DNA of 64,000 nucleotides from the NCBI GenBank assembly GCA_017416485.1, contig JAFQCH010000004.1, positions 62,001-126,000 of the forward strand, read 5' to 3'. Source of the DNA: Clostridia bacterium (GTDB taxonomy: Bacteria > Bacillota > Clostridia > Oscillospirales > Acutalibacteraceae). A model generated the notes under the pieces. That model was not told where the DNA came from. It saw only the letters and a program-made list of their open reading frames with translations, and made no database searches. This document shows positions 1 to 8,420 of this stretch, piece after piece; the stretch's first letter is position 1; each line of letters begins with the position of its first letter. Made by a program: the position numbers and the translations under genes.

Positions 1-474
1 ACGCACTCGGATACAGTATTATTGATTTCATTCATTGCTTCTTTGATTGCATCAATCATCATTGCTGTTTTGTATTATTCTTTAAGCAAAAATCAAAAAA
101 AAGGTACAAATCTTTTTATGGGCACTATTTTTACATTGCTATGCTCATTAACATCCACTGCCTCTATTATGTGCGTTTTTTGTTACTTCATTTCTTGGAC
201 AGAAACTGTATTAGAACAAATCGGTGATGGAATCATTATGGTTTTTGTTGTGCTTTTTATGGTTTCTCCTCTTTTGCTTCTTTTATTGCTTTTTGTTTCT
301 TTAATGAACATTCTGCCAAACATTCTTAATATTTTTTCTTATTATGCAGCTGATGCTTATTCGTTACCAAGTTTTTTACCCATTGTTGTCAACATCGTTG
401 TTTTAGTGATTTATTGGGTATGTCTTTCAAAAGGACCTTGTATAGAATACATCACAAACAGTTTAGCAGTATGA
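1..474 (+). CDS. Hypothetical integral membrane protein, 5' partial
   Basis: The reading frame is open to the left edge of the window, so the true start lies outside; an in-frame TTG at 22 is only the first start codon visible. The visible part carries about four hydrophobic segments (near residues 1-20, 33-60, 70-100 and 115-140) and almost no soluble domain. I recognise no family. The gene is clearly richer in A and T than its neighbours, and it ends in a strong hairpin terminator directly before a broken 3' end of groEL. This suggests it came in with a foreign segment. No function can be assigned. Confidence 0.6.
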   Translation, partial: THSDTVLLISFIASLIASIIIAVLYYSLSKNQKKGTNLFMGTIFTLLCSLTSTASIMCVFCYFISWTETVLEQIGDGIIMVFVVLFMVSPLLLLLLLFVSLMNILPNILNIFSYYAADAYSLPSFLPIVVNIVVLVIYWVCLSKGPCIEYITNSLAV

Positions 475-483
475 TAGTTTGCA

Positions 484-523
484 AAAGAACAGAGTCACAA
501 TTTTGTGGCTCTGTTCTTTATTG
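484..523 (+). terminator. Intrinsic terminator of the left-edge membrane gene
   Basis: A 15-bp stem with a single G-T wobble (AAAGAACAGAG at the left, CTCTGTTCTTT at the right) encloses a short AT loop. It starts 10 bases after the stop codon of the membrane gene. Confidence 0.75.
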
Positions 524-571
524 CTCCAACAAGTTTTCCGGGTGACAACCGAGTACCTTTGTCGGCAATTG

Positions 572-673
572 GTGCTGACCACGGAATCCCTTGTTTCCGA
601 CATTCCCGATCCCAAGGCAGAAGCCGCACAGGCAGCAGCCATGGCAGCCGCACAGGGCGGCGGAATGTATTGA
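572..673 (+). pseudogene. groEL: Stranded 3' tail of groEL (chaperonin GroEL C-terminus)
   Basis: In frame from 572 the sequence encodes VLTTESLVSDIPDPKAEAAQ, then an Ala-rich stretch, then GGGMY and a stop. VLTTESLV followed by a low-complexity tail ending in Gly-rich GMY is the usual C-terminus of bacterial GroEL. Only about 33 codons survive. Upstream of 572 the same frame no longer resembles GroEL and runs into the terminator of the preceding membrane gene, so the body of the gene is missing or displaced. A normal intrinsic terminator follows at 696. The fragment has no start signal and is not expected to be expressed as a protein. Either an insertion, a deletion or an assembly join separated it from groEL. 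Confidence 0.75.
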
Positions 674-695
674 TTCCATCCCCGTAATAAATGTT

Positions 696-729
696 CAGAG
701 CCGACCCGCAAGGATCGGCTCTGTTTTTA
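696..729 (+). terminator. Intrinsic terminator after the groEL tail
   Basis: The hairpin CAGAGCCGA / TCGGCTCTG is followed by TTTTTA. It sits 22 bases after the groEL stop codon, as expected for the end of a groESL operon. It also faces the 3' end of the convergent RluA gene. Confidence 0.8.
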
Positions 730-1599
730 TTTATAAAATGTCATTTTGTCAACCACCGTCTGCATATCCTGTGGCAAGGGAGCTGAAAAGGACATGGGTT
801 CCTTGGTGACGGGGTGGGTGAAGGTGAGTTTTTCACAGTGTAAAGCAGCTCTGTCGGGCGGATTCACTGTTGAACCATACATATCGTCCCCGACAAGCGG
901 TGTACCGAGCGAGGAAAAATGCACTCTGATCTGATGCGTTCTGCCCGTTTCGAGGCACACGCGAAGAAGTGAACACTTCCCGTCCGTGGCAAGTGCCTGC
1001 CAATGGGTGACGGCAGACTCCCCTGTTTCGCCGACGGCACGAAGCGTTTTCATGGGGTCGGGACGATAAATGGGTTTGTCAATTGTCCCTGTTCCCGCAT
1101 ACACACCGTCTGCAATGGCAAGATACTGCTTTTCATAATTGCCCGACAAAGCGGCGGCGGCAAGCTGATTCATGGCACACAAAACAAGCCCCGAGGTGCA
1201 TTTGTCGAGCCTGCCCACAGCGCGAAAGACCGCATCGGGACGGTGGGCGGCTACGCAATTGGCAAGCGAATCATCCTGATGATTATGGGTCGGGTGCATG
1301 GCAAGACCTGCGGGCTTGTTGACAACTAAAATATCCGCATCTTCATACACAATATCGAGTTGCACAACGGGCACAGCGGTCACGGTGCTGTTTTCTTCGG
1401 GAAGATTGACCGTCAGCACATCTCCTGTTTTCAGTTTGTCAATGGTGCGGATGTGCTCCCCGTTGAGCAGGATACCGTCCGGGCGGTATTTAAGAGAAAT
1501 GGTAAGCCGTGAAGACAATCCCGCTTCCCCGCGCAGAAAATGGATCACTTTGCGCCCGTTATAAGCCTCGGGAATCACAAAATCCAGTCTTCTTCCCAT
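727..1599 (-). CDS. RluA-family rRNA/tRNA pseudouridine synthase
   Basis: This 290-residue protein has the size and order of an RluA-type synthase, which converts uridine to pseudouridine in structured RNA. Residues 15-70 resemble an S4-like RNA-binding region. The catalytic motif is GRLDKCTSG, with the catalytic aspartate at residue 132; the more usual form is RLDxxTSG. The later motif GRTHQIRVH (near residue 220) is also family-typical. The start is ATG at 1599, preceded by a weak purine-rich site. The subfamily (RluC, RluD or another) cannot be decided from sequence alone. The gene is transcribed alone, convergent with the groEL remnant and divergent from the beta-lactamase-like gene. Confidence 0.9.
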   Translation of the reverse strand: MGRRLDFVIPEAYNGRKVIHFLRGEAGLSSRLTISLKYRPDGILLNGEHIRTIDKLKTGDVLTVNLPEENSTVTAVPVVQLDIVYEDADILVVNKPAGLAMHPTHNHQDDSLANCVAAHRPDAVFRAVGRLDKCTSGLVLCAMNQLAAAALSGNYEKQYLAIADGVYAGTGTIDKPIYRPDPMKTLRAVGETGESAVTHWQALATDGKCSLLRVCLETGRTHQIRVHFSSLGTPLVGDDMYGSTVNPPDRAALHCEKLTFTHPVTKEPMSFSAPLPQDMQTVVDKMTFYK

Positions 1600-1670
1600 T
1601 TTCGCACCGCCCTTCTTAATCTTTTCTTCATTTTGATATGGTATACTTTTTGTGCGTTCAAGTCAAGTGC

Positions 1671-1699
1671 TTGACAAGTCGAAATATCTGTTTTAATAT
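1671..1699 (+). promoter_or_regulatory. Sigma-A-type promoter for the serine hydrolase
   Basis: TTGACA at 1671-1676 and TAATAT at 1694-1699 are separated by 17 bases. The start codon at 1729 is preceded by AAAGGAGG. Confidence 0.75.
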
Positions 1700-1728
1700 A
1701 GAATCAGAACACAAAAGGAGGAATCTGT

Positions 1729-3342
1729 ATGGCTGAAAATAAAATTATGCTCCCAAGAGCTTCGTGCCCCGAAGAAGTCGGCGTTTCCTCAAGGGAAATT
1801 GCCCGCTTTATGCAACATATCAAAGACGGCAATATCCGTTTTCATTCGTTTATGGTCATCCGTCACGGCAAGGTTGCCGCCGAGTGCTATTTTGCACCCT
1901 ACAATGCCGACACCCCGCACCAGATGTATTCCGTCAGCAAGTCCGTCACATCCACGGCAGTCGGGCTGTGCGTGCAGGAAGGGCTGTTGTCGGTGGAAGA
2001 CCGCATTGTGGATATTTTCCCCGATTACATTCCCGACAATGCCGATGCACGGCTTTATAAACTGCAGGTCAAGCACCTGCTTACGATGACTTCGGGCAAA
2101 AATGTGTCCTTCATGGAAGACAAAACAAAGAACGACTGGATCACATCGTTCCTGAATGCCCCGTGGTACAATGAACCGGGTGCAGAATTCCGTTATGTCA
2201 ATGAGAATATTTATATGCTTTGTGCCATCGTGCACCGCGTGACGGGACAGACCGTGCGTGAATACCTTGAACCGCGCCTGTTTGCACCGCTGGGCATTGA
2301 CACCCCGCAGTGGGAAACCGATGCCTACAATGTGGAAGCCGGCGGATGGGGTATCTTCTTAAAAACGGAAGACCTTGCCAAGCTGATGCTGATGTATCAT
2401 CAGGGTGGTGTATTCAACGGACAGCGCATTCTCAACGAAGAATGGGTAAAAACCGCCACAAGTAAAGTGGTTGACAATTCCAACAACATGGGACGCGACA
2501 GCTCCAACGGTTACGGCTATTGCTTCTGGCAGAATCCGTTTGCAAATTCCTACCGCGCCGACGGTATGTTCACCCAACAGGGCATTGTATTCAGCGATTA
2601 CGATGCACTGTTCATCTGCACGGCAGGCATCAGCTGTGAAGACAATGCACGCACTGCAATCTGGCCGTTCTTCCCGCGGGCATTCTTCGATGAAAATGCA
2701 CTGCATGCAGACACCTCGTTTGACGGCCTTGATGACTTACTGAAAAATGCCGTTATGGATACACCCCTACCCGCTTCGGAAAGTGTGTGGGAACAGCGAC
2801 TGGAAGGCACAGTCATCCGTCTTCGTAAAAATGTTTTGCTCAATCTTGTGGGCTTCCCTGTCAGCATGCTGCCGTTGGCAGTCGTATATATGGCTTGCGA
2901 CAAAGCGGGCAATATTGACAACATCGAATTTTCATTCCGCGAAAAGGAATGCAGTATGACATGGACCGAAGGGTACGAAAAAAACACCGTCATCTGCGGC
3001 ATGGACGGACATTACCGTTACGGTACTATGCGCCTGGGGCAGCTTAACTACACAGTTTGCTGCAGTGCATACTGGAACAAGGTCAATCAACTGATTGTGG
3101 ATGTGCGCCCCGTGAACACCATCGGCAAGCGCAGACTGTCGTTCACATTCTCGCTGAATGACCGCGTGGTGATGAAGCCCTCGAGTGAGCCTCCTGTGGC
3201 TGAAATCGCCGCCAACCTTGCAGAAGGTGTACCGGGTATGTTCAAAAATAAGGCATTGGTTTACATTGCTCAACAGGCGCTGTATTTGCTGCCGTCCATT
3301 GTGGAACCGAAGCACAGAGGAAAGATCATCCGCAAGAAATAA
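1729..3342 (+). CDS. Beta-lactamase-family serine hydrolase (class C/penicillin-binding-protein fold)
   Basis: This is a 537-residue cytoplasmic-looking protein; no signal peptide is visible. It has the serine acylase signature S68-V-S-K71 (SxxK) and a tyrosine motif Y156-V-N158 (YxN), both characteristic of the beta-lactamase/D-alanyl-D-alanine carboxypeptidase-like esterase family. A C-terminal region of about 150 residues after position 350 is probably a beta-rich accessory domain. Such proteins are usually esterases or peptidases acting on D-amino-acid peptides or small esters rather than true antibiotic-resistance lactamases, and the substrate here is unknown. The ATG at 1729 has a strong AAAGGAGG site. 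The gene is a single transcription unit with its own promoter and terminator. Confidence 0.85.
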   Translation: MAENKIMLPRASCPEEVGVSSREIARFMQHIKDGNIRFHSFMVIRHGKVAAECYFAPYNADTPHQMYSVSKSVTSTAVGLCVQEGLLSVEDRIVDIFPDYIPDNADARLYKLQVKHLLTMTSGKNVSFMEDKTKNDWITSFLNAPWYNEPGAEFRYVNENIYMLCAIVHRVTGQTVREYLEPRLFAPLGIDTPQWETDAYNVEAGGWGIFLKTEDLAKLMLMYHQGGVFNGQRILNEEWVKTATSKVVDNSNNMGRDSSNGYGYCFWQNPFANSYRADGMFTQQGIVFSDYDALFICTAGISCEDNARTAIWPFFPRAFFDENALHADTSFDGLDDLLKNAVMDTPLPASESVWEQRLEGTVIRLRKNVLLNLVGFPVSMLPLAVVYMACDKAGNIDNIEFSFREKECSMTWTEGYEKNTVICGMDGHYRYGTMRLGQLNYTVCCSAYWNKVNQLIVDVRPVNTIGKRRLSFTFSLNDRVVMKPSSEPPVAEIAANLAEGVPGMFKNKALVYIAQQALYLLPSIVEPKHRGKIIRKK

Positions 3343-3345
3343 CAC

Positions 3346-3376
3346 AAAACGGGCTGACAACAGCCCGTTTTCCCTT
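3346..3376. terminator. Bidirectional terminator between serine hydrolase and LCP gene
   Basis: AAAACGGGCTG, a 4-base loop, then CAGCCCGTTTT, with T-rich sequence on both strands. It lies between two convergent stop codons. Confidence 0.8.
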
Positions 3377-3380
3377 TTAT

Positions 3381-4775
3381 TTATTCATCTTCGGTAAAGA
3401 TTACATCGTTTCCGTTTTCGTCCGTCGGGGCATCGGTTACAGCCGCAACGGGTTCGTGGTCACCGTAAACGAGTTCTTCCCATGTGTTGGTGTTGCTTTC
3501 AAAATCATAAATTCGTTTGACACTCATACCGTATACATAGGTATCGCTGTAGGTGCCTTCCATGGGCATGCAGTGCTGCTCAATGCTGTATTCCTGCAAC
3601 ATTTTGTATGCCGAGAACAACAGGGAAATGCAGGTTTTGGAATCAATATCCGTTACGATTCTGGGCATGAATTCTTTTACAAGATCCAGAAGCTGTGTCA
3701 GCTCCATACTCAGCACGCGGTCTTTAGCGGCAAGCAGAACCTTGCGCTGACGTTCGGTTCTGTGCACGTCGGAATCCATTTTGCGGATGCGGGCATAATA
3801 AAGTGCCTGCACACCGTTGAAATGCGTCAGCTCGTTGGGTGTGTCGATGAGCAGGTCTTCACGGTCAAGAAGAACCATCAGTTCATTGATGTATTCCGTT
3901 TCATCTTCCGTGGGGGTCAGATACACGCCGCCGATGGCATCAATCACATCCTTGAACAGTGCAAAGTCGAGCATGGCATAGTTGTCAACATGAATACCGA
4001 AGTTGGATTCAATGGTTTCTGCAAGAAGTGCCACACCGCCGTAAGGCAAGGCCGCATTGATACGGTTGTAACCGTTTTCTGGAATTTTAAGATAACTGTC
4101 GCGAAGAATGGAGGTCAGCACGATGGTGTCGGTATAATGGCTGACAGACACAAGAATCATCGAGTCAGAACGGGCTGTGCCCTCGGCAAGTGCTTCGTCT
4201 GCACCGATGAGAAGCACATTCCACACATTTTCATCAGCCATAACGATGCTGTTACCTGCGGCATTGGCTTCAAGCAGTTCAATGAGGGTGTCATATTCTT
4301 CGTCAGCAAGCGACAACTCCGGATTTTCAATGCGCATGGTTGGTTCTTCGATCATGCCCTGTGTGGGTTGTGCCGATGCACCCGTTTGTTCTTCCATGGG
4401 AACAAACGAAAACTGATTGAAAAATGAATGCAGTGCAAAATAACCGCCGCCGACAAGAATTGCCAGCACAAGCACAATGGAAAGAAGCACCTTGCCCGCT
4501 TTTTTCTTCTTTTTGGGATTCACGGGGTCGGCATAAATTGCCGCTTCACCCTGTTCTACGGAGGTATCCTGCTCTGCGGCTTGTTCTTCGTTTGCTGTTT
4601 CGGGCTGCGGAACAGGTTCGGTTTCAGCTTCTTCGGGGACGGCAGTTTCATTTTGTGTTTGCTCACTTTCTTCGCAAACAGCCGTCGGCTCTGCATGTTC
4701 TCCGGCGTGTTCCGCATGACGCATTTTATCTAAAAATGAGTCAAACGAATCATTTTTATTGACAGAATCAGACAT
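3381..4775 (-). CDS. LytR-CpsA-Psr (LCP) family cell-wall protein
   Basis: LCP enzymes transfer undecaprenyl-linked polymers such as teichoic acids or capsule to peptidoglycan. This 464-residue protein has an acidic, low-complexity cytoplasmic N-terminus (residues 1-88), a Lys-rich stop (about 88-94), one membrane span (about 95-115) and an extracellular LCP domain (about 185-365). Family motifs include NVLLIGADE, ARSDSMILVSV with the conserved Arg-Ser-Asp, and RINAALPYGG. The Lys-rich stretch just before the span supports an N-in orientation. The start ATG at 4775 is preceded by AAGGGA. The long acidic N-terminus is unusual and its role is unknown. Confidence 0.9.
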   Translation of the reverse strand: MSDSVNKNDSFDSFLDKMRHAEHAGEHAEPTAVCEESEQTQNETAVPEEAETEPVPQPETANEEQAAEQDTSVEQGEAAIYADPVNPKKKKKAGKVLLSIVLVLAILVGGGYFALHSFFNQFSFVPMEEQTGASAQPTQGMIEEPTMRIENPELSLADEEYDTLIELLEANAAGNSIVMADENVWNVLLIGADEALAEGTARSDSMILVSVSHYTDTIVLTSILRDSYLKIPENGYNRINAALPYGGVALLAETIESNFGIHVDNYAMLDFALFKDVIDAIGGVYLTPTEDETEYINELMVLLDREDLLIDTPNELTHFNGVQALYYARIRKMDSDVHRTERQRKVLLAAKDRVLSMELTQLLDLVKEFMPRIVTDIDSKTCISLLFSAYKMLQEYSIEQHCMPMEGTYSDTYVYGMSVKRIYDFESNTNTWEELVYGDHEPVAAVTDAPTDENGNDVIFTEDE

Positions 4776-4810
4776 ATCGGATTCCCTTCTTTCTTTTTCT
4801 CTGACTATAT

Positions 4811-4839
4811 ATAATAATTAACTTTTTTAATAATGTCAA
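4811..4839 (-). promoter_or_regulatory. Sigma-A-type promoter for the LCP gene
   Basis: On the minus strand TTGACA (4834-4839) is followed after 17 bases by TATTAT (4811-4816). Confidence 0.7.
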
Positions 4840-4858
4840 GCAAATTCATTTTTTTGGA

Positions 4859-4887
4859 TTTACAAACCCGTTTTTTTATTGTACAAT
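4859..4887 (+). promoter_or_regulatory. Sigma-A-type promoter for nadE
   Basis: TTTACA (4859-4864), 17 bases, TACAAT (4882-4887). It lies 29 bases upstream of the nadE start codon. Confidence 0.65.
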
Positions 4888-4916
4888 AACTGCATTACCT
4901 GTACGGAGGTCTGAAC

Positions 4917-5672
4917 ATGGAATTTTGTGCACAAAAAGTTATGGAAGATGTTATACAGTGGATTCGCGACTGGTTTGCCGCAAACGGCCCCGACTGCAAT
5001 GCCGTGGTCGGCATTTCGGGCGGGAAAGACAGTTCCATCACCGCCGCATTGTGTGCCGCGGCACTGGGAAAAAACCGTGTGATCGGTGTGCTGATGCCCA
5101 ACGGTGAACAGTCCGACATTGCCGTGGCAAAGGATCTTGTTGCCACCCTGGGCATTAAAAACGTGGAAATCAACATCAAAACCGCTTACGATGCGCTTTG
5201 CACAGAGATTGAAGACAAAATCGGCGCAATGAGCCGGCAGGCAGTTGTCAACCTGCCTCCGCGTCTTCGCATGAGCACACTGTATGCCGTTTCGCAGACA
5301 TTCAACGGCAGAGTGGCAAACACCTGCAATTTGTCTGAAGACTGGGTCGGGTATTCCACCCGCTACGGCGATTCGGTGGGTGATTTCAGTCCGCTTTCCA
5401 ATCTGACCGTTGCCGAGGTCAAGGAGATTGCCCGTTGTGCAGGGCTTCCAGACCGCTTTATCGAAAAAGTGCCGTCAGACGGACTTTGCGGCAAGACCGA
5501 CGAAGATAACCTCGGCTTTACCTATGCCACACTTGACCGTTATATTCGCACAGGGATTTGCGAAGATGAACAGACAAAACAAGCCATTGACCGCCGACAC
5601 AAGGCAAATCTTTTCAAACTGCGCCTGATGGATAGCTTCCCCTATGACGGTCCCCGCAAAGCGGAAGACTGA
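4917..5672 (+). CDS. nadE: NH3-dependent NAD+ synthetase
   Basis: NadE makes NAD+ from deamido-NAD+, ATP and ammonia. The 251-residue length fits the ammonia-dependent form, since no glutaminase domain is attached. The PP-loop S34-G-G-K37-D-S is the ATP pyrophosphatase signature. A region with NLSEDWVGY, then TRYGDSVGDFSP, and later GKTDEDNLGF is typical of the synthetase. The ATG at 4917 follows ACGGAGG. The gene stands alone between its own promoter and a terminator at 5715. Confidence 0.93.
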   Translation: MEFCAQKVMEDVIQWIRDWFAANGPDCNAVVGISGGKDSSITAALCAAALGKNRVIGVLMPNGEQSDIAVAKDLVATLGIKNVEINIKTAYDALCTEIEDKIGAMSRQAVVNLPPRLRMSTLYAVSQTFNGRVANTCNLSEDWVGYSTRYGDSVGDFSPLSNLTVAEVKEIARCAGLPDRFIEKVPSDGLCGKTDEDNLGFTYATLDRYIRTGICEDEQTKQAIDRRHKANLFKLRLMDSFPYDGPRKAED

Positions 5673-5714
5673 TTGAATGCCGTTACTGTAAACCTGTTTC
5701 CTTAAAAAAACAAT

Positions 5715-5757
5715 AAGAGCCGTGAAAAACTTAAAACTTTCACAGCTCTTTATTTTT
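5715..5757 (+). terminator. Intrinsic terminator of nadE
   Basis: AAGAGCCGTGAAA and TTTCACAGCTCTT form an imperfect stem (one bulged base) followed by TATTTTTATT. It also faces the stop of the convergent phosphodiesterase gene. Confidence 0.75.
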
Positions 5758-5764
5758 ATTGTAT

Positions 5765-6727
5765 TTATCGGGCGACGATGAAGGTCATTCTTTCCTGAAT
5801 GGTCAAAAAGCCGTGGCCTGTGTTGTAGCCGCCGTGGTCGGAAGTGAGAATAATAAGCCAGTCTTCCGTTTCGTAGGTGTCACGGCTTTCAATGGCATCA
5901 ATGATCAATTTGCACTGTGCATCGTTTTCTCTGAATGCGTCAGCATAGGCAGGGTTTTCAATACAGAAGCCCGTGTCGTGGCCGTTATGGTCGGGATATT
6001 CAAAAATGGTGAAGATGAAATCGGTGCAATCTGCACTTGTGACATCTGCATAGGTGTTGTCAAAGGTGCCGTCATCATCACCCGCATCCAGGAAGGTGAC
6101 ATCAAGCTTTTGGTCGGCAATGTACTGCTTTTCGTGGATATAGGTGGAATCGTCATCCACAAAATGACCGTTCCAGGAAACATAAAAAGCACTGCTGTCG
6201 ATTGTTTTTTCCTCAACAAGCGAAACAAGCAAGCTCGGACAATCTTGATTTTTCGGCATACCGTTGCCCTTGACCCCATTGACATCCGCCCACTGCCCCG
6301 TCAGGATTGCCGCCCAACCGGGGGCCGTGGAGGTGTCCTGCTTGTGGAACTTCGGATAGTTGACACCGCCGCAATAGCCGATTTGTGCCGTGCCGTTTGT
6401 GGAAAGCAAGTAACTGATGGCGGAATTTTCGGTGGAACCGTCAAGAAGGCTGAGTGCATCGGCTCTGCCGCCGTCGAATCCGAGAACAATGACTTTCTTT
6501 TCGGTTTTGCCTGCGGGCAGTTCGGCTTCAAAATGATTTTTGATCATGGTGTAAATATCGGTCTGCGGAATTGCTGTTTCAAGCGTGTTGGAATAAGCTT
6601 CGACCGAATTGACGTTTTCTTTGTACTTTTTGATTGTGTCATTGAAATTGATTCCTGCGATCATGCCGTACAGCATCATAAAGAACGTGATAACGGCGGC
6701 TATTGCAGATTGGAACATTGTGAACAT
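5765..6727 (-). CDS. Alkaline-phosphatase-superfamily phosphodiesterase, membrane-anchored
   Basis: This 320-residue protein has one hydrophobic N-terminal segment (residues 8-27), likely an anchor or uncleaved signal. The catalytic domain fits the type I phosphodiesterase/nucleotide pyrophosphatase group. Evidence is the metal-binding GFDGGRADA near residues 83-91, a CGG..YPKFH region that could hold the nucleophile, and the C-terminal metal motif LTSDHGGYNTGHG. The physiological substrate is unknown. A cytosolic homologue of the same superfamily lies at 11224. The start at 6727 has a GAGGT site. The protein ends soon after the final metal motif, so it is compact for the family. Confidence 0.75.
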   Translation of the reverse strand: MFTMFQSAIAAVITFFMMLYGMIAGINFNDTIKKYKENVNSVEAYSNTLETAIPQTDIYTMIKNHFEAELPAGKTEKKVIVLGFDGGRADALSLLDGSTENSAISYLLSTNGTAQIGYCGGVNYPKFHKQDTSTAPGWAAILTGQWADVNGVKGNGMPKNQDCPSLLVSLVEEKTIDSSAFYVSWNGHFVDDDSTYIHEKQYIADQKLDVTFLDAGDDDGTFDNTYADVTSADCTDFIFTIFEYPDHNGHDTGFCIENPAYADAFRENDAQCKLIIDAIESRDTYETEDWLIILTSDHGGYNTGHGFLTIQERMTFIVAR

Positions 6728-6838
6728 GGCAAATACCTCACTTTATTCAATATTGTATATCCATCATATCACTTTTTCAAGTCTTCTGCAAGAGAAAAAA
6801 AGAGAACAGTTTGCACTGTCCTCATCGTTTGCAATATG

Positions 6839-7390
6839 TTAGCGGGCAACGCCTTTTTCAATGACTTCGCCTTCGAAAGACCAGAACGGAGAAAGAACGT
6901 CAAGTTCTTCGCCTTCTTCAACAACGCCGCCGACAACATTGTATTTTTCTGCAAAATCGTCTTCAGCAAAAACGGAAACATCCTTATCGCGAAGGATTCC
7001 TGCTTTTTTGAAAGCCTTAACAAGCTTGCCGGCTTTTCTGACAGCTTTCTTTTCTTTCCAGTCTTCGAAATCGCCGAATTCTTCACGGAATGCCATAACA
7101 AATTCGCTGTCATCATCCAGTGTATCAATGCGGTTATTCCATGCGGCAAAGCCTGTGCGCACTTTTGCGCTTCTGCCTTTGCTGACAAGATACATTGCTT
7201 CATAAAGCTGGCCGAACAGAACAGCATTCTCACGCAGACCGATAACAATAGGATCGGTGGGCTGTGCCTTTTCGACTTTTGTGATGGTGATAACACCTTT
7301 TGCACGCAGCCAAAAGAAAGCAACCGTAGCACCGACAGCAGCAGCAATAACGCTGGCTACGATAATATCAGACATGAAGAACAGAACCAT
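6839..7390 (-). CDS. Hypothetical protein with N-terminal membrane segment
   Basis: I do not recognise a family. The 183-residue product begins with one hydrophobic helix (about residues 7-27) followed by a soluble, highly charged domain rich in Lys and Glu, so a membrane-tethered cytoplasmic domain is likely. The ATG at 7390 is chosen because AGGAG lies 8 bases upstream; a TTG six bases earlier would sit too close to that site. The gene is monocistronic between the phosphodiesterase and aquaporin genes. Confidence 0.65.
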   Translation of the reverse strand: MVLFFMSDIIVASVIAAAVGATVAFFWLRAKGVITITKVEKAQPTDPIVIGLRENAVLFGQLYEAMYLVSKGRSAKVRTGFAAWNNRIDTLDDDSEFVMAFREEFGDFEDWKEKKAVRKAGKLVKAFKKAGILRDKDVSVFAEDDFAEKYNVVGGVVEEGEELDVLSPFWSFEGEVIEKGVAR

Positions 7391-7528
7391 ATTCAACTCT
7401 CCTAATCAGTTTGATAACACTCGGCACGCCATTTAGCGATACCTACAAACAGTAACATTATAGTCTACTGTTTTTGATTTGTCAAGGTTTCCGTAAAAAT
7501 AATGGTGTAAAAAATTATGAATAATCAA

Positions 7529-8215
7529 TTATTTTGCTTTATGCTTGATTTTTTTGTCGGGAGCGATGGTCATGTAAACCGCGGCGGCAAGGGCTGCGCC
7601 GAGCAACGGTGCCGCAATAAACACCCACACGACCTTGAGTGCATCCGTGTTGCCGGCAAGGGCCTGCACAAGCGCAGGACCGAATGAACGGGCGGGATTG
7701 ACACTCGTTCCCGTAAAGAAAATACCGAAGATATGTACCAAAGTCAGTGTCAGACCGATCACAAGCCCCGCAACGGATGCGTTGGAGGTGTAATTGGTAA
7801 CACCGAGAATGGCAATCACAAAAACAAAGGTCAGAATCATTTCAACCAACAAGGATTTCACAATATTGTCATCATACAATCCGTTTGCACCAAGGCCGCC
7901 GTCATTGCCGACAAGAATCGACAAAAGCACAGCACCGACAATACCGCCCGATACCTGCGCGCCGAGATACAGCAGAAAATCTTTTACATTCATGCGTTTG
8001 GAAATGAGCATGGCAAGAGAAACCGCGGGGTTAATATGGCAGCCCGACACATTGCCGATGCTGTAAGCCATGGCAACAATGACAAGGCCGAATGCAAGCG
8101 CGGTCAGCAAATAAGAAACCTCACCGACTTCGCAACCCGTTACAACTGCCGTACCGCAGCCGAACAGCACAAGAGTGGCAGTACCGATGAATTCAGCAAT
8201 AAATTTACGTAACAT
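7529..8215 (-). CDS. aqpZ: Aquaporin, AqpZ-like (MIP family)
   Basis: This 228-residue membrane protein has six spans and the two half-helix NPA signatures, HINPAVS (near residue 60) and SVNPARSFGP (near 180). The helix before the second NPA contains LVHIFGI; a His at this place is found in water-selective AqpZ channels and is replaced by Gly in glycerol facilitators, so a water channel is favoured. The ATG at 8215 lies eight bases after GGAGG; the ATG nine bases further upstream overlaps that site and is unlikely. No glycerol-use genes are adjacent. Confidence 0.9.
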   Translation of the reverse strand: MLRKFIAEFIGTATLVLFGCGTAVVTGCEVGEVSYLLTALAFGLVIVAMAYSIGNVSGCHINPAVSLAMLISKRMNVKDFLLYLGAQVSGGIVGAVLLSILVGNDGGLGANGLYDDNIVKSLLVEMILTFVFVIAILGVTNYTSNASVAGLVIGLTLTLVHIFGIFFTGTSVNPARSFGPALVQALAGNTDALKVVWVFIAAPLLGAALAAAVYMTIAPDKKIKHKAK

Positions 8216-8355
8216 ACAAAACATCCTCCTTTTTTCTTTATTCCATTATACTTCCTTTCTTTTTTTCCGTCAACCGCAACTTGAGTTCTTCGTTATTTTT
8301 AGCAATATGCCTAAAAACGGCTGTTATTTTTTTCATATCGAGAAATATTTTGGTC

Positions 8356-8384
8356 TTGCAAATGCGGATTTGGTGCGTTACAAT
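8356..8384 (+). promoter_or_regulatory. Sigma-A-type promoter for the lipase-like gene
   Basis: TTGCAA (8356-8361), 17 bases, TACAAT (8379-8384). Confidence 0.65.
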
Positions 8385-8420
8385 AAATTAGTATAAAAAG
8401 GTAAAGGATGGTTCATACTT

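Noticed and set aside
479..673. A 64-residue protein starting at 479
   Set aside because: Its first 31 codons overlap a terminator hairpin and have no similarity to anything; only the GroEL tail from 572 is meaningful.
1729..3342. Antibiotic-resistance beta-lactamase
   Set aside because: No signal peptide and a long extra C-terminal domain; the SxxK and YxN motifs are shared by esterases and peptidases of the same fold.
5759..7405. 548-codon plus-strand frame across 5759-7405
   Set aside because: It runs antisense through two supported minus-strand genes and the gap between them, with no start signal or domain.
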